From Archangium primigenium (GTDB taxonomy: Bacteria; Myxococcota; Myxococcia; Myxococcales; Myxococcaceae), in the NCBI RefSeq assembly GCF_016904885.1, contig NZ_JADWYI010000001.1:2914001-2978000 (forward strand): a stretch of 64,000 bases of DNA. The letters run 5' to 3'. The position numbers were made by a program, and so were the translations under genes. Numbering within the stretch: the first letter of the stretch is position 1; every line of letters begins with the position of its first letter. Shown piece after piece: positions 23,237 through 31,477 of the stretch. The notes beneath the pieces were generated by a model. That model had not been told where the DNA came from. It worked only from the letters and a program-made list of their open reading frames with translations, and ran no database searches.

Positions 23237-24256
23237 ATGAAGGCGATGATCCTGTGCGCGGGGTTGGGCACGCGCCTGCGGCCGTTCACCGAGCGGTGGC
23301 CCAAGCCGGCGCTGCCCTTGCTGGGCCAGCCGCTGTTCCGCTACCACCTGTCGGTGCTGCGGAGCGCGGGGGTGACGGCGGTGGGCATCAACACCCACCA
23401 CCTGCCGGACGTCATGGCGGAGACGGCGCGGGCGGAGTGCGCGCGCGTGGGGCTGCCGCTGCACGTGGTGCACGAGCCCGTCATCCAGGGCACGGGTGGG
23501 GGCATCCGCGGCCTGAGGGACTTCCTGTCGGACGGGGACTTCCTCGTGTTCAACGGGGACATCCTCTTCCCGGTGGACCTGCGCCCGGTGGTGGCCGCGC
23601 ACCGCGAGGCCGGCGCGGCGGCGACGATGGTGCTCCTGCCCATGCCGGAGAACGAGACGTACGCCTCGGTGGACCTGGAGGCCCGGGGACAGGTGCGCCG
23701 CATCGCCGGCCGGGGCCCGGGGGGCGAGGGCCTCACGCCCTGGCACTTCACCGGCGTGCACGTGATGTCCCCGCGCGTCTTCGACTTCATGACCGCCCAG
23801 GGCCCCGAGGACATCAACCGCGACGTCTACGTGCGGATGATGGAGGCGGGCCTGAGCGTGCGCGGCGAGGCGGTGAAGGCCTACTGGTCGGACCTGGGCA
23901 CGCCCTCGCGCTACCTGGCCACGGTGCACGACGTGCTCGGGGGCCGGGTGCCGCTCACGGGCCTGGGGGCGGACTCGCCCTTCGCGGAAGCGCCCCGGGG
24001 CGCGGGCTACTTCTGGGCGCACGCCTCGGCCCAGGTGGACGGGCAGGTGGAAGGGCCGGCCTACTTCGAGGCCCGGAGCGTGGTGTCCCGCGACGCGCGG
24101 GTGGGGAGCTCGGTGGCGGTGGGCGCGGGCGTGCGGGTGGCGGAGGGCGTGCGCCTGGAGCGCAGCGTGCTGCTGGAGGGCACGGCGCTCCAACCCGACG
24201 AATCCCTGGTGGACACGGTGGCCTGGGGCGCGCACCGGGTGCACGCGCCGCGCTGA
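23237..24256 (+). CDS. murU: MurU-like sugar-1-phosphate nucleotidyltransferase with extra C-terminal domain
   Basis: The protein has 339 residues. The catalytic domain (1-235) carries MKAMILCAGLGTRLRPFTERWPKPALP with the GxGTRLxPxT-xx-PK signature, FLVFNGDILFPVDL (metal-binding Asp) and YWSDLGTPSRYL. MurU of Pseudomonas, about 223 residues, makes UDP-MurNAc from MurNAc-1-phosphate. This protein has a further 100 residues with hexapeptide-like turns (AQVDGQVEGPAYFEAR, ARVGSSVAVGAGVRVAEGV) typical of a left-handed beta-helix. That brings it closer to GlmU/ManC-like nucleotidyltransferases. Linkage to the AmgK-like kinase supports the MurU role. It is convergent with a PP2C gene, 16 bases apart. 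Confidence 0.78.
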   Translation: MKAMILCAGLGTRLRPFTERWPKPALPLLGQPLFRYHLSVLRSAGVTAVGINTHHLPDVMAETARAECARVGLPLHVVHEPVIQGTGGGIRGLRDFLSDGDFLVFNGDILFPVDLRPVVAAHREAGAAATMVLLPMPENETYASVDLEARGQVRRIAGRGPGGEGLTPWHFTGVHVMSPRVFDFMTAQGPEDINRDVYVRMMEAGLSVRGEAVKAYWSDLGTPSRYLATVHDVLGGRVPLTGLGADSPFAEAPRGAGYFWAHASAQVDGQVEGPAYFEARSVVSRDARVGSSVAVGAGVRVAEGVRLERSVLLEGTALQPDESLVDTVAWGAHRVHAPR

Positions 24257-24272
24257 GGCCCCGGCTGCGGCG

Positions 24273-25037
24273 TCAGTTGGCGTGGAAGCGGGCGAGCACG
24301 CAGGTGACGTTGTCGTTGCCGCCCGCGGCGTTGGCCAGATCGATGAGCTGCGAGCAGGCCTTCTCCAGCTCCAGCGTGCGGCCCAACAGGTCCTGGATCT
24401 GCGGGTCCGTCACCATGCCGCTCAACCCGTCCGAGCACAGCAGGAAGACGTCGCCCTGCTGGGCCTCCACCTTCGTCACGTCCACCTGCACCAGCTCCTT
24501 CATGCCGAGCGCCCGGACGATGACGTTCTTGTGCGGGAAGTTCTCGATCTCCTCCGGCGTGAGCTTCTTGGCCTTGAGGTAGTCGTTGAGCAGCGAGTGG
24601 TCCTCGGTCAGCTGGCGCAGCACGCCCTGGCGGAAGAAGTACACGCGGCTGTCACCCACGTGCCCCACGTAGGCCGAGTCCTGGGTGAAGTGCACCGAGA
24701 CGATCGTCGTCCCCATGCCCTTGTACTTCGTCTCGTGGGTGGCCTTCTCGTAGATGCACTTGTTGGCCAGCTTGATGCCCGTGGCCAGGCGGTTCTCGTC
24801 GTAGTTGCGCGCCTTGTCCATCTTGAACGGCCAGGTGGCGTCCTGGTCGCGCGCCGTCATGCGAAAGAACTCCGCCAGCTCGTCCACGGCGATCTTCGAG
24901 GCGATCTCCCCGGAGGAATGGCCGCCCATGCCGTCGGCCACGCAGCACAGGTTCTCCTCCTGGAGGATGAGGTAGTTGTCCTCGTTGTGGTTGCGCTTCA
25001 TCCCAACGTGGGTGTGGCCAGCGACCTCAATGCGCAT
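24273..25037 (-). CDS. PP2C-family Ser/Thr protein phosphatase
   Basis: The protein has 254 residues, near the usual 240-250 of bacterial PrpC/Stp enzymes. Metal-binding motifs are HVGMKRNHNEDNY (Asp in NED), CVADGMGGHSSGE, VGHVGDSRVYF, LTEDHSLLNDYL, LCSDGLSGMV and GGNDNVTCVL. It removes phosphate from Ser/Thr with two Mn/Mg ions and would oppose Hanks-type kinases such as the one at 40542-42158. No membrane helix is present, so it is cytosolic. It is transcribed alone, with about 130 bases between its start and the next gene's stop. Confidence 0.9.
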   Translation of the reverse strand: MRIEVAGHTHVGMKRNHNEDNYLILQEENLCCVADGMGGHSSGEIASKIAVDELAEFFRMTARDQDATWPFKMDKARNYDENRLATGIKLANKCIYEKATHETKYKGMGTTIVSVHFTQDSAYVGHVGDSRVYFFRQGVLRQLTEDHSLLNDYLKAKKLTPEEIENFPHKNVIVRALGMKELVQVDVTKVEAQQGDVFLLCSDGLSGMVTDPQIQDLLGRTLELEKACSQLIDLANAAGGNDNVTCVLARFHAN

Positions 25038-25166
25038 GCTCGGCGGTTCTCCAGCGTGTCCAGGATGGGCCGTGGACGGGGCGCGCAGGTTAACAAAGCG
25101 CCACGAGGAGGGTCAAAACCGAAGCGACACCCCACCCGGCGCGCCCCCCGGTCCCTCACCCGTCCC

Positions 25167-25523
25167 TCAGGCGACGGGCTCGAGCACGAGCCGGTCCCCC
25201 TCCTGGGTTCCACTCGCCGCGAGGGTGCCCGCGGGCAGCTCCACCACCGATTTCGCGCGGAAGTACATCGACGTGGTCCTCCAGGGCGGCAGGGCGAGGA
25301 ACTGCTTGACGATCACCCCGTCCGGGTCGAGGAAGGCCACATCGATGGGAATGCGCATGAAGAAGGTATGAATGGAATTGCAAGGGTCGATGTGCAGCCC
25401 CTCGCCCAGCGCCAGCGAGCGCCGGCCCATCAACCCCACGAAGCGGTCCGCGAAACGGGTGGCTCGCTCCGCGCGGTCGGCGAGCAACCGGTCTCGTGTC
25501 ATGTTGGTCACCCTCAAGCGCAT
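25167..25523 (-). CDS. DUF192 family protein
   Basis: The protein has 118 residues from the ATG at 25523 (MRLRVTNMTRDRLLADRAE). The rest follows DUF192: FVGLMGRRSLALGEGLHIDPCNSIHTFFMRIPIDVAFLD, then VIVKQFLALPPWRT and SVVELPAGT. Family members are small beta-barrel proteins, often exported; here there is no signal peptide. Function is unknown. It is divergent from trmL, 18 bases between starts, so the two must share or overlap a promoter. Confidence 0.82.
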   Translation of the reverse strand: MRLRVTNMTRDRLLADRAERATRFADRFVGLMGRRSLALGEGLHIDPCNSIHTFFMRIPIDVAFLDPDGVIVKQFLALPPWRTTSMYFRAKSVVELPAGTLAASGTQEGDRLVLEPVA

Positions 25524-25541
25524 ACCGCGCGTTCTACTCCA

Positions 25542-26045
25542 ATGCTCCAGCCCTTGGCGCGCCCCTTCCACCTCGTCCTCGTCTCCCCTCAGATTCCCCC
25601 CAACACCGGCAACATCGCCCGCCTGTGCGCCGTCACCGGCTGCCGCCTCATCCTCGTGGAGCCCCTGGGCTTCTCCATCGCGGACCGCGACCTCAAGCGC
25701 GCGGGGCTCGACTACTGGGACAAGGTCTTCCTGAAGCTCTACCCGGACTACGCCGCCTACCTGGCCGAGTGGCCCTCCACCAGGCGCTGGCTGTTCTCCG
25801 CCCGGGCTGAAACATCCCTGTATGACGCCCGGCTCGAGCCGGGGGACCACCTCGTCTTCGGCTCGGAGACCCAGGGGCTGGGCCCGGAGGTGCTCTCCGG
25901 AGGCTCCGGCACGGCCGTCACCCTCCCCATGCTCCCGGAGCGCCGCAGCCTCAATCTGTCCACCGCCGTGGGGATCGCCGCCTACGAGGCCCTGCGGCAA
26001 GTCCACTTCGGGATGCCGGGCGGCCGGGCGGACACGCCAAGTTGA
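25542..26045 (+). CDS. trmL: tRNA (cytidine(34)-2'-O)-methyltransferase TrmL
   Basis: The protein has 167 residues from the ATG at 25542, close to the usual 157-170. SPOUT-fold motifs: QIPPNTGNIARLCAVTG, LILVEPLGFSIADRDLKRAGLDYW, VFGSETQGLGPEVL, and LPMLPERRSLNLSTAVGIAAYEAL with the trefoil knot. It methylates the ribose of the wobble base in tRNA-Leu CAA/UAA using SAM. The next gene starts 33 bases later. Confidence 0.9.
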   Translation: MLQPLARPFHLVLVSPQIPPNTGNIARLCAVTGCRLILVEPLGFSIADRDLKRAGLDYWDKVFLKLYPDYAAYLAEWPSTRRWLFSARAETSLYDARLEPGDHLVFGSETQGLGPEVLSGGSGTAVTLPMLPERRSLNLSTAVGIAAYEALRQVHFGMPGGRADTPS

Positions 26046-26063
26046 GAGGAGGGAAGGACGGAC

Positions 26064-26069
26064 TACACT
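26064..26069 (+). promoter_or_regulatory. -10-like TACACT close to the start of the giant repeat protein
   Basis: TACACT lies 9 bases before the ATG at 26079, so a transcript from it would carry a leader of 2-3 bases. AGGAGGG at 26047-26053 is 25 bases away, too far for normal ribosome binding. Either a leaderless start or co-transcription with trmL is possible. Confidence 0.35.
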
Positions 26070-26078
26070 GGGCGCCGC

Positions 26079-29000
26079 ATGCCCGCCTCGCAGGTCGCCG
26101 ACACGCTGTACTCCGTCCACAAGTCCCGCTCCACTGGCCGGCTCACGCTCCGGGCCGGGGACCAGGAGTCCCTGCTGTTCCTCCAGGAGGGCAACCTGGT
26201 GGGGACCCGCCTGGGCTTCGGGTTCCAGACGCCCGTGCAGTCGCTGTTGCAGTCCGGTCTGCTCTCTCCGGAGACGCTGGATGCGCTGTGGGCCCGCGAG
26301 AGCGCGGGCGCCCCGGACGAGGAACTGCTGGAGAGCCTGGGGCTGTCCGCTCGGGGCGTGGCCGAGCACCAGGTGCTCGCGCAGGTGCGCCGCCTGAGCC
26401 AGTTCGCCGAGTCCGCTGACTTCGAGGAAGGGGACATCGAGGAGATGTTCCTGCCCATCCCGGGGACTCGGGTGGTCCGTGCCGCCTTCGAGCCCTTGCG
26501 CCAGGAGGCCCTCGCCGCACGCATGTACCGGTGCGTGGACGTGGACGCCTGCGCTCCCTGGGTGCAGGGGGAGGAGGAGCGCACGTTGCTGGAGGCGCTC
26601 CCGGACTTCCATCGCCTGGAGGGCGTGCCTCCGTCCATGGACATCCTGCTGAAGGTCCTGGAGCGCGAAGGGCTCGTCGAGTCGCTGTCCGTCGAAGAAT
26701 GGACGGAGCGCGAGAACGCCCGGCTGGCCGAGGAGGCTCGGCAAGCGGAGGAGGTCGCACGGCTCGCGGAAGCGGCACGCCTGGCCGAGGAGGCACGCCT
26801 GGCCGAAGAGGCACGCCTGGCCGAGGAGGCACGCCTGGCCGAGGAGGCACGGCTCGCGGAAGAGGCGCGCTTGGCGGAGGAGGCCGCACGGCTCGCGGAA
26901 GAGGCTCGGCTCGTGGAAGAGGCCCGGCTTGCGGAAGAGGCACGCTTGGCCGAGGAGGCCGCACGACTCGCGGAAGAGGCGCGTCTGGCCGAAGAAGCAC
27001 GCTTGGCCGAAGAGGCCGCACGGCTCGCGGAACAGGCGCGTCTGGTCGAAGAAGCACGCTTGGCCGAAGAGGCCGCACGGCTCGCGGAAGAAGCACGCCT
27101 GGCCGAAGAGGCGCGTCTGGCCGAAGAAGCACGCCTGGCCGAAGAAGCACGCCTGGCCCAAGAGGCCGCACGGCTCGCGGAAGAGGCGCGCTTGGCCGAG
27201 GAGGCCCGGCTCGCGGAAGAGGCGCGTCTGGTCGAAGAAGCACGCTTGGCCGAAGAGGTGCGTCTGGCCGAGGAAGCCGCACAGCTCGCGGAAGAGGCAC
27301 GCCTTGCCGAGGATGCACGCCTTGCCGAGGAGGCGCGCTTGGCCGAGGAGGCCGCGCGACTCGCGGAAGAGGCACGTCTTGCCGAGGAGGAGCGCCTTGC
27401 CGAGGAGGCACGGCTCGCGGAAGAAACACGCTTGGCTGAGGATGCTGCGCGACTCGCGGAAGAGGCACGCCTAGCCGAAGAGGCACGGCTCGCGGAAGAA
27501 GCACGCTTGGCCGAGGAGGCCGCGCGACTCGCGGAAGAAGCACGCTTGGCCGAGGAGGCCGCGCGACTCGCGGAAGAAGCACGCTTGGCCGAGGAGGCCG
27601 CGCGACTCGCTGAAGAGGCACGCCTGGCCGAAGAAGCCGCGCGGCTCGCTGAAGAGGCACGCCTAGCCGAAGAGGCACGCTTGGCCGAGGAGGCACGGCT
27701 CGCGGAAGAAACACGCTTGGCTGAAGAGGCTGCGCGACTCGCGGAAGAGGCACGCCTAGCCGAAGAGGCACGGCTCGCGGAAGAAGCACGCTTGGCCGAG
27801 GAGGCCGCGCGACTCGCGGAAGAGGCACGCCTAGCCGAAGAGGCACGCTTGGCCGAGGAGGCCGCGCGACTCGCGGAAGAGGCACGCCTGGCCGAAGAAG
27901 CCGCGCGGCTCGCCGAAGAGGCGCGCCTGGCCGAAGAAGCCGCGCGGCTCGCCGAAGAGGCGCGCCTAGCCGAAGAGGCACGCTTGGCCGAGGAGGCACG
28001 GCTCGCGGAAGAAGCACGCTTGGCCGAGGAGGCCGCGCGACTCGCGGAAGAGGCGCGCCTGGCCGAAGAAGCCGCGCGGCTCGCTGAAAAGGCACGCCTA
28101 GCCGAAGAGGCACGCTTGGCCGAGGAGGCACGCCTTGCCGAGGAGGCCGCGCGGCTCGCGGAAGAGGCGCGTCTGGCCGAAGAAACGCGCCTGGCTGAGG
28201 AGGCCGCGCGGCTCGCGGAAGAGGCGCGTCTGGTCGAAGAAGCACGCCTGGCCGAAGAAGCCGCACGGCTCGCGGAAGAAGCACGCCTAGCCGAAGAGGC
28301 GCGTCTGGCCGAAGAAGCACGCCTTGCCGAGGAGGCCGCGCGGCTCGCGGAAGAGGCGCGTCTGGCCGAAGAAACGCGCCTGGCTGAGGAGGCCGCGCGG
28401 CTCGCGGAAGAGGCCCGGCTGGCCGAAGAAACGCGCTTGGCCGAAGAGGTCGCACGGCTCGCGGAAGAGGCTCGCCTGGCCGAAGAATCCGCGCGGCTTG
28501 TGGAAGAAGCACGCCTAGCCGAAGAGGCGCGCTTGGCCGCAGAAGCGGCGCGACGCGCGGAAGAAGCACGCCTAGCCGAAGAGGCGCGCTTGGCCGAAGA
28601 GGCGCGCTTGGCCGAGGCGGCCGCACGGCTTGCGGAAGAGGCGCGTCTGGCCGAAGAGGCCCGCTTGGCTGAAGAGGCCGCACGGCGCGCGGAAGAGGCC
28701 CGCTTGGCCGAAGAGGCGCGGCAGGCCGAAGAGGCACGGCAAGCCGAAGAGGCCCGCTTGGCCGAGGAGGCCACACGGCGCGCGGAAGAGGCGCGTCTGG
28801 CCGAGGCGGCCCGCTTGGCTGAAGAGGCCGCACGGCGCGCGGAAGAGGCCCGCCTGGCCGAGGAGGCCGCACGGCGCGCGGAAGAGTCCCGGAAGGCCGA
28901 AGACGCACGCCTGGCGGCGGAGGCCGCACGGCTCGCGGAAGAGGCCCGGCTGGCCGAAGCGGCCCGTTTGCAGGAACAGGCACGGCTCGCGGAAGAGGCG

Positions 29001-31325
29001 CGTCTGGCCGAGGAGGCCGCACGGCGCGCGGAAGAGGCCCGCCTGGCGGAAGAGGCCCGCCTGGCGGAAGAGGCCCGCCTGGCGGAGGAGGCGCGCCTGG
29101 CCGAGGCGTCTCTGCGCGCGGAGAAGGCGCGACTGGCTGAAGCGGCCTGGCATCGTGCGGAAGCGCTCAACGAAGCCGAGGAAGCGGCCCGGCTCGCCGA
29201 GAATGCCGCCCGGCTTCTCGCGGAGGGGCAGCAGATCGAGCAGGCGCGTCTGGCCGAGCAGATCCGCCTGGCCGAGGAAGCGTCCCGCATCCTCGAGGAG
29301 CAGCGTCTGGCCGAGGACGCCGCACGGCTCGCCGAGGAAGCGGCCCGGCTCGCCGAGGAGGCGTGGTTCCGCTCCGCGCGGGAAGAGCGACTGTCCACTC
29401 CGGAGGGCCCGTCCGGGAACGTCGAGACCGTCAATGTCTCGTCCCCCGAGGTGGCGGCGCCCTTCGCCGATTCGTCCTCGCTCCAGGAGAACGACTTCGT
29501 CTTCACCACCCTCACCGATGTCCTTCCTCCTCCCGAGGACATCCAGGGCGCCGCGCTCGATGTCTCGCTCGCCGACCTGTCTCCGTCGACCGAGGGGTGG
29601 TTCGACGCCGCCCCCACGTCGCCGCCGCCGGCGCCCGAGGTCGTGGTTCCCGCGCAGGCGCCCGCTCCCCGCGTGGCGGACACCCCGGACGCCCTGCGCG
29701 GAGCGCGGGCCCAGGCGAATAGCGCGTTGATCCAGGACATGGAGGAGGCCCTGCGCAGAGCGGGTGCCGCTCCTCCGGACGCCTGGCTCATGGAGGAATC
29801 GGAGCCCGTGGCCCCGGCCCCTCCTGTCGCGGAGCCCTCGGTTCCGTCTCCGGAGAGCGCCGCGCCCGTGGAGTCGTGGGCCATGTTGTCGGCATCCGAT
29901 TCACCCGAGCCGGTCGTGCCGCCTCCGCCCGTGGTCGTTCCCCAGCGGCCCACCACGCCTCGCGCCGATGTGCCTCCCGGCATGCGTCCGCCCGCGGCGG
30001 GCGCGCGTCCGGCCGTCGCCGCCGTGCCGCCAGGCCTGCGTTCCTCCTCCACGAGTGGCGCGTCCACGCCCCGCGCCGCCGGACAGACGTCCTCCGTGCC
30101 TCCGAACCTGTCCGCCCGGGCGACCACGGCGGCGCCTCCGCCCGCGTCCGTCCTGGAGCCGGACGTGCGTCCCATGACCGAGGACGTGCTCTGGCGCATC
30201 GTCGCCTTCGACAAGGCCTCGGCCGGTGAAGCGGCGGGGGACATCAACGCCTCCTTCGAGGCCGCGCTGCATCAGGTCGATGCCCATCTGGAGTCGCTCG
30301 TCCAGGTCGAGCTCGGCGCTGCTCCGGCGGCGGCACCGGTGCCCGCCGTGGAGCCGCCTCCCGCCGTGGAGCCGCCTTCCGCCGGGGCGCCTCCGCCCGC
30401 GGCGACGGTGGCCGCCGCGCCAGCGCCCCGCGCGCCCGCGCCTCCGGTCTCCGCCCCGCGCGCCCCCGCGCCGGGTCCGGTCGCGGGGGGGCGCGAAGCG
30501 GCCGTGGGCGCGCAGGCGCCGCGTCCAGCGCCCATCCGGGCGCCGGAGCCCGCCGCCAAACCGGCCTCCCCGGCGCCCGCTTCGCCGGGCGTGGACGAGC
30601 AGCAACTCGCCCAGCTCATCGAGAAGCGCTACGCGGACGTCCAGGCGAAGAAGGATCACTTCACGATGCTGGGGCTCGCCATCGGCCCGGACCTCAAGCG
30701 CGAGCAGGTGAAGACGGCGTTCCTCGGGCTCGCCAAGCGCTTCCATCCGGATCGCCTGCCGCAGTCGCTCTCGCCCCTGGCGCCCAAGATGACGGCCATC
30801 TTCGAGGCCATCCGCGATGCCTACGAGGTGCTCTACGACGACGCGAAGCGCGCGGCGTACCTCCAGGAGCTGCGCTCCAAGGGGGCCTCTCCGTCGCTGC
30901 GGCCCCGGCCCGGCGGCGGCATGGATCCCGAGGAGCTGTTCAAGATGGGCGAGGTCTTCTTCCGCAAGCGGGACTTCGTGGCCGCGGCCGAACATTTCGA
31001 CAGGGCCTTCCAGGTGGAGCCCAAGGCGACCTACTTGGCGGCGAGGGGGTGGGCCATCTACATGGACCCCCAACGCAAGGCGGAGGCGGGCAAGGCCCGG
31101 CAGATGATGACCGAGGCGCTCAAGAAGGATCCGCACTGCGAGCGGGCCCACTATCAGCTGGGGGTGATCGCCCGGGTGGAGGGGGACATCGAGCGGGCCG
31201 AGCGGCACTTCCGCGAGACCCTGCGTGTCAACCCCAAACACCTGGAGGCGGGTCAGGAAATGCGCATCATCGAGATGCGCCGCAAGAATCCACCTCCGGG
31301 GAAGAAGGGCGGCTTGTTCCGCTGA
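26079..31325 (+). CDS. Giant scaffold: DUF4388, 882-residue ARLAEE stalk, J domain, TPR
   Basis: The protein has 1748 residues. Domains in order: residues 1-115 a DUF4388/PATAN-like module ([31 protein letters not shown]); 214-1095 an almost pure stalk of 6-residue ARLAEE and 7-residue AARLAEE units; a Pro/Ala-rich disordered region to about 1510; a J domain at about 1524-1590 ([20 protein letters not shown], then KRFHPDRLP with His1556-Pro-Asp); and TPRs to the end. The HPD is intact, so stimulation of an Hsp70 ATPase is expected. There is no signal peptide or membrane helix. The Arg/Glu-rich repeats should form a long single helix or coiled coil. The neighbour downstream also has DUF4388 and TPR. 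Role unknown; a long spacer tethering a chaperone site is inference. Confidence 0.8.
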   Translation: MPASQVADTLYSVHKSRSTGRLTLRAGDQESLLFLQEGNLVGTRLGFGFQTPVQSLLQSGLLSPETLDALWARESAGAPDEELLESLGLSARGVAEHQVLAQVRRLSQFAESADFEEGDIEEMFLPIPGTRVVRAAFEPLRQEALAARMYRCVDVDACAPWVQGEEERTLLEALPDFHRLEGVPPSMDILLKVLEREGLVESLSVEEWTERENARLAEEARQAEEVARLAEAARLAEEARLAEEARLAEEARLAEEARLAEEARLAEEAARLAEEARLVEEARLAEEARLAEEAARLAEEARLAEEARLAEEAARLAEQARLVEEARLAEEAARLAEEARLAEEARLAEEARLAEEARLAQEAARLAEEARLAEEARLAEEARLVEEARLAEEVRLAEEAAQLAEEARLAEDARLAEEARLAEEAARLAEEARLAEEERLAEEARLAEETRLAEDAARLAEEARLAEEARLAEEARLAEEAARLAEEARLAEEAARLAEEARLAEEAARLAEEARLAEEAARLAEEARLAEEARLAEEARLAEETRLAEEAARLAEEARLAEEARLAEEARLAEEAARLAEEARLAEEARLAEEAARLAEEARLAEEAARLAEEARLAEEAARLAEEARLAEEARLAEEARLAEEARLAEEAARLAEEARLAEEAARLAEKARLAEEARLAEEARLAEEAARLAEEARLAEETRLAEEAARLAEEARLVEEARLAEEAARLAEEARLAEEARLAEEARLAEEAARLAEEARLAEETRLAEEAARLAEEARLAEETRLAEEVARLAEEARLAEESARLVEEARLAEEARLAAEAARRAEEARLAEEARLAEEARLAEAAARLAEEARLAEEARLAEEAARRAEEARLAEEARQAEEARQAEEARLAEEATRRAEEARLAEAARLAEEAARRAEEARLAEEAARRAEESRKAEDARLAAEAARLAEEARLAEAARLQEQARLAEEARLAEEAARRAEEARLAEEARLAEEARLAEEARLAEASLRAEKARLAEAAWHRAEALNEAEEAARLAENAARLLAEGQQIEQARLAEQIRLAEEASRILEEQRLAEDAARLAEEAARLAEEAWFRSAREERLSTPEGPSGNVETVNVSSPEVAAPFADSSSLQENDFVFTTLTDVLPPPEDIQGAALDVSLADLSPSTEGWFDAAPTSPPPAPEVVVPAQAPAPRVADTPDALRGARAQANSALIQDMEEALRRAGAAPPDAWLMEESEPVAPAPPVAEPSVPSPESAAPVESWAMLSASDSPEPVVPPPPVVVPQRPTTPRADVPPGMRPPAAGARPAVAAVPPGLRSSSTSGASTPRAAGQTSSVPPNLSARATTAAPPPASVLEPDVRPMTEDVLWRIVAFDKASAGEAAGDINASFEAALHQVDAHLESLVQVELGAAPAAAPVPAVEPPPAVEPPSAGAPPPAATVAAAPAPRAPAPPVSAPRAPAPGPVAGGREAAVGAQAPRPAPIRAPEPAAKPASPAPASPGVDEQQLAQLIEKRYADVQAKKDHFTMLGLAIGPDLKREQVKTAFLGLAKRFHPDRLPQSLSPLAPKMTAIFEAIRDAYEVLYDDAKRAAYLQELRSKGASPSLRPRPGGGMDPEELFKMGEVFFRKRDFVAAAEHFDRAFQVEPKATYLAARGWAIYMDPQRKAEAGKARQMMTEALKKDPHCERAHYQLGVIARVEGDIERAERHFRETLRVNPKHLEAGQEMRIIEMRRKNPPPGKKGGLFR
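26718..29363 (+). repeat. 2.65-kb minisatellite of 18/21-bp units (ARLAEE / AARLAEE)
   Basis: About 140 tandem units of 18 bp, mixed with 21-bp versions carrying an extra Ala codon, fill half the gene without one stop or frame change. Codons vary (CTCGCGGAA, CTGGCCGAA, CTTGCCGAG), and blocks such as an A-A-R-L register followed by three plain units recur, which shows higher-order duplication. All unit lengths are multiples of three, so slippage keeps the frame. Confidence 0.95.
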
Positions 31326-31477
31326 ATCGCCCGGCGGGAGGTGCCTGGCCCCCTGTCCTCCTGGCGGGGGCCGTCGCCTCCTCGACCATTGACACACGCG
31401 GAGAGCGGGCGTGATCATCCGGCCTTCTCCGCGCCGGCGCTCCGTCGGAGACCGTCCGCAGCGAAAGGCAATCGAAC

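Noticed and set aside
26063-30247. 1394-residue open frame on the minus strand across the ARLAEE repeat
   Set aside because: It is the mirror of a repeat with no stop in that frame. Its composition (Ser/Ala/Arg only) is a by-product of the codons, and the plus strand has real domains at both ends.
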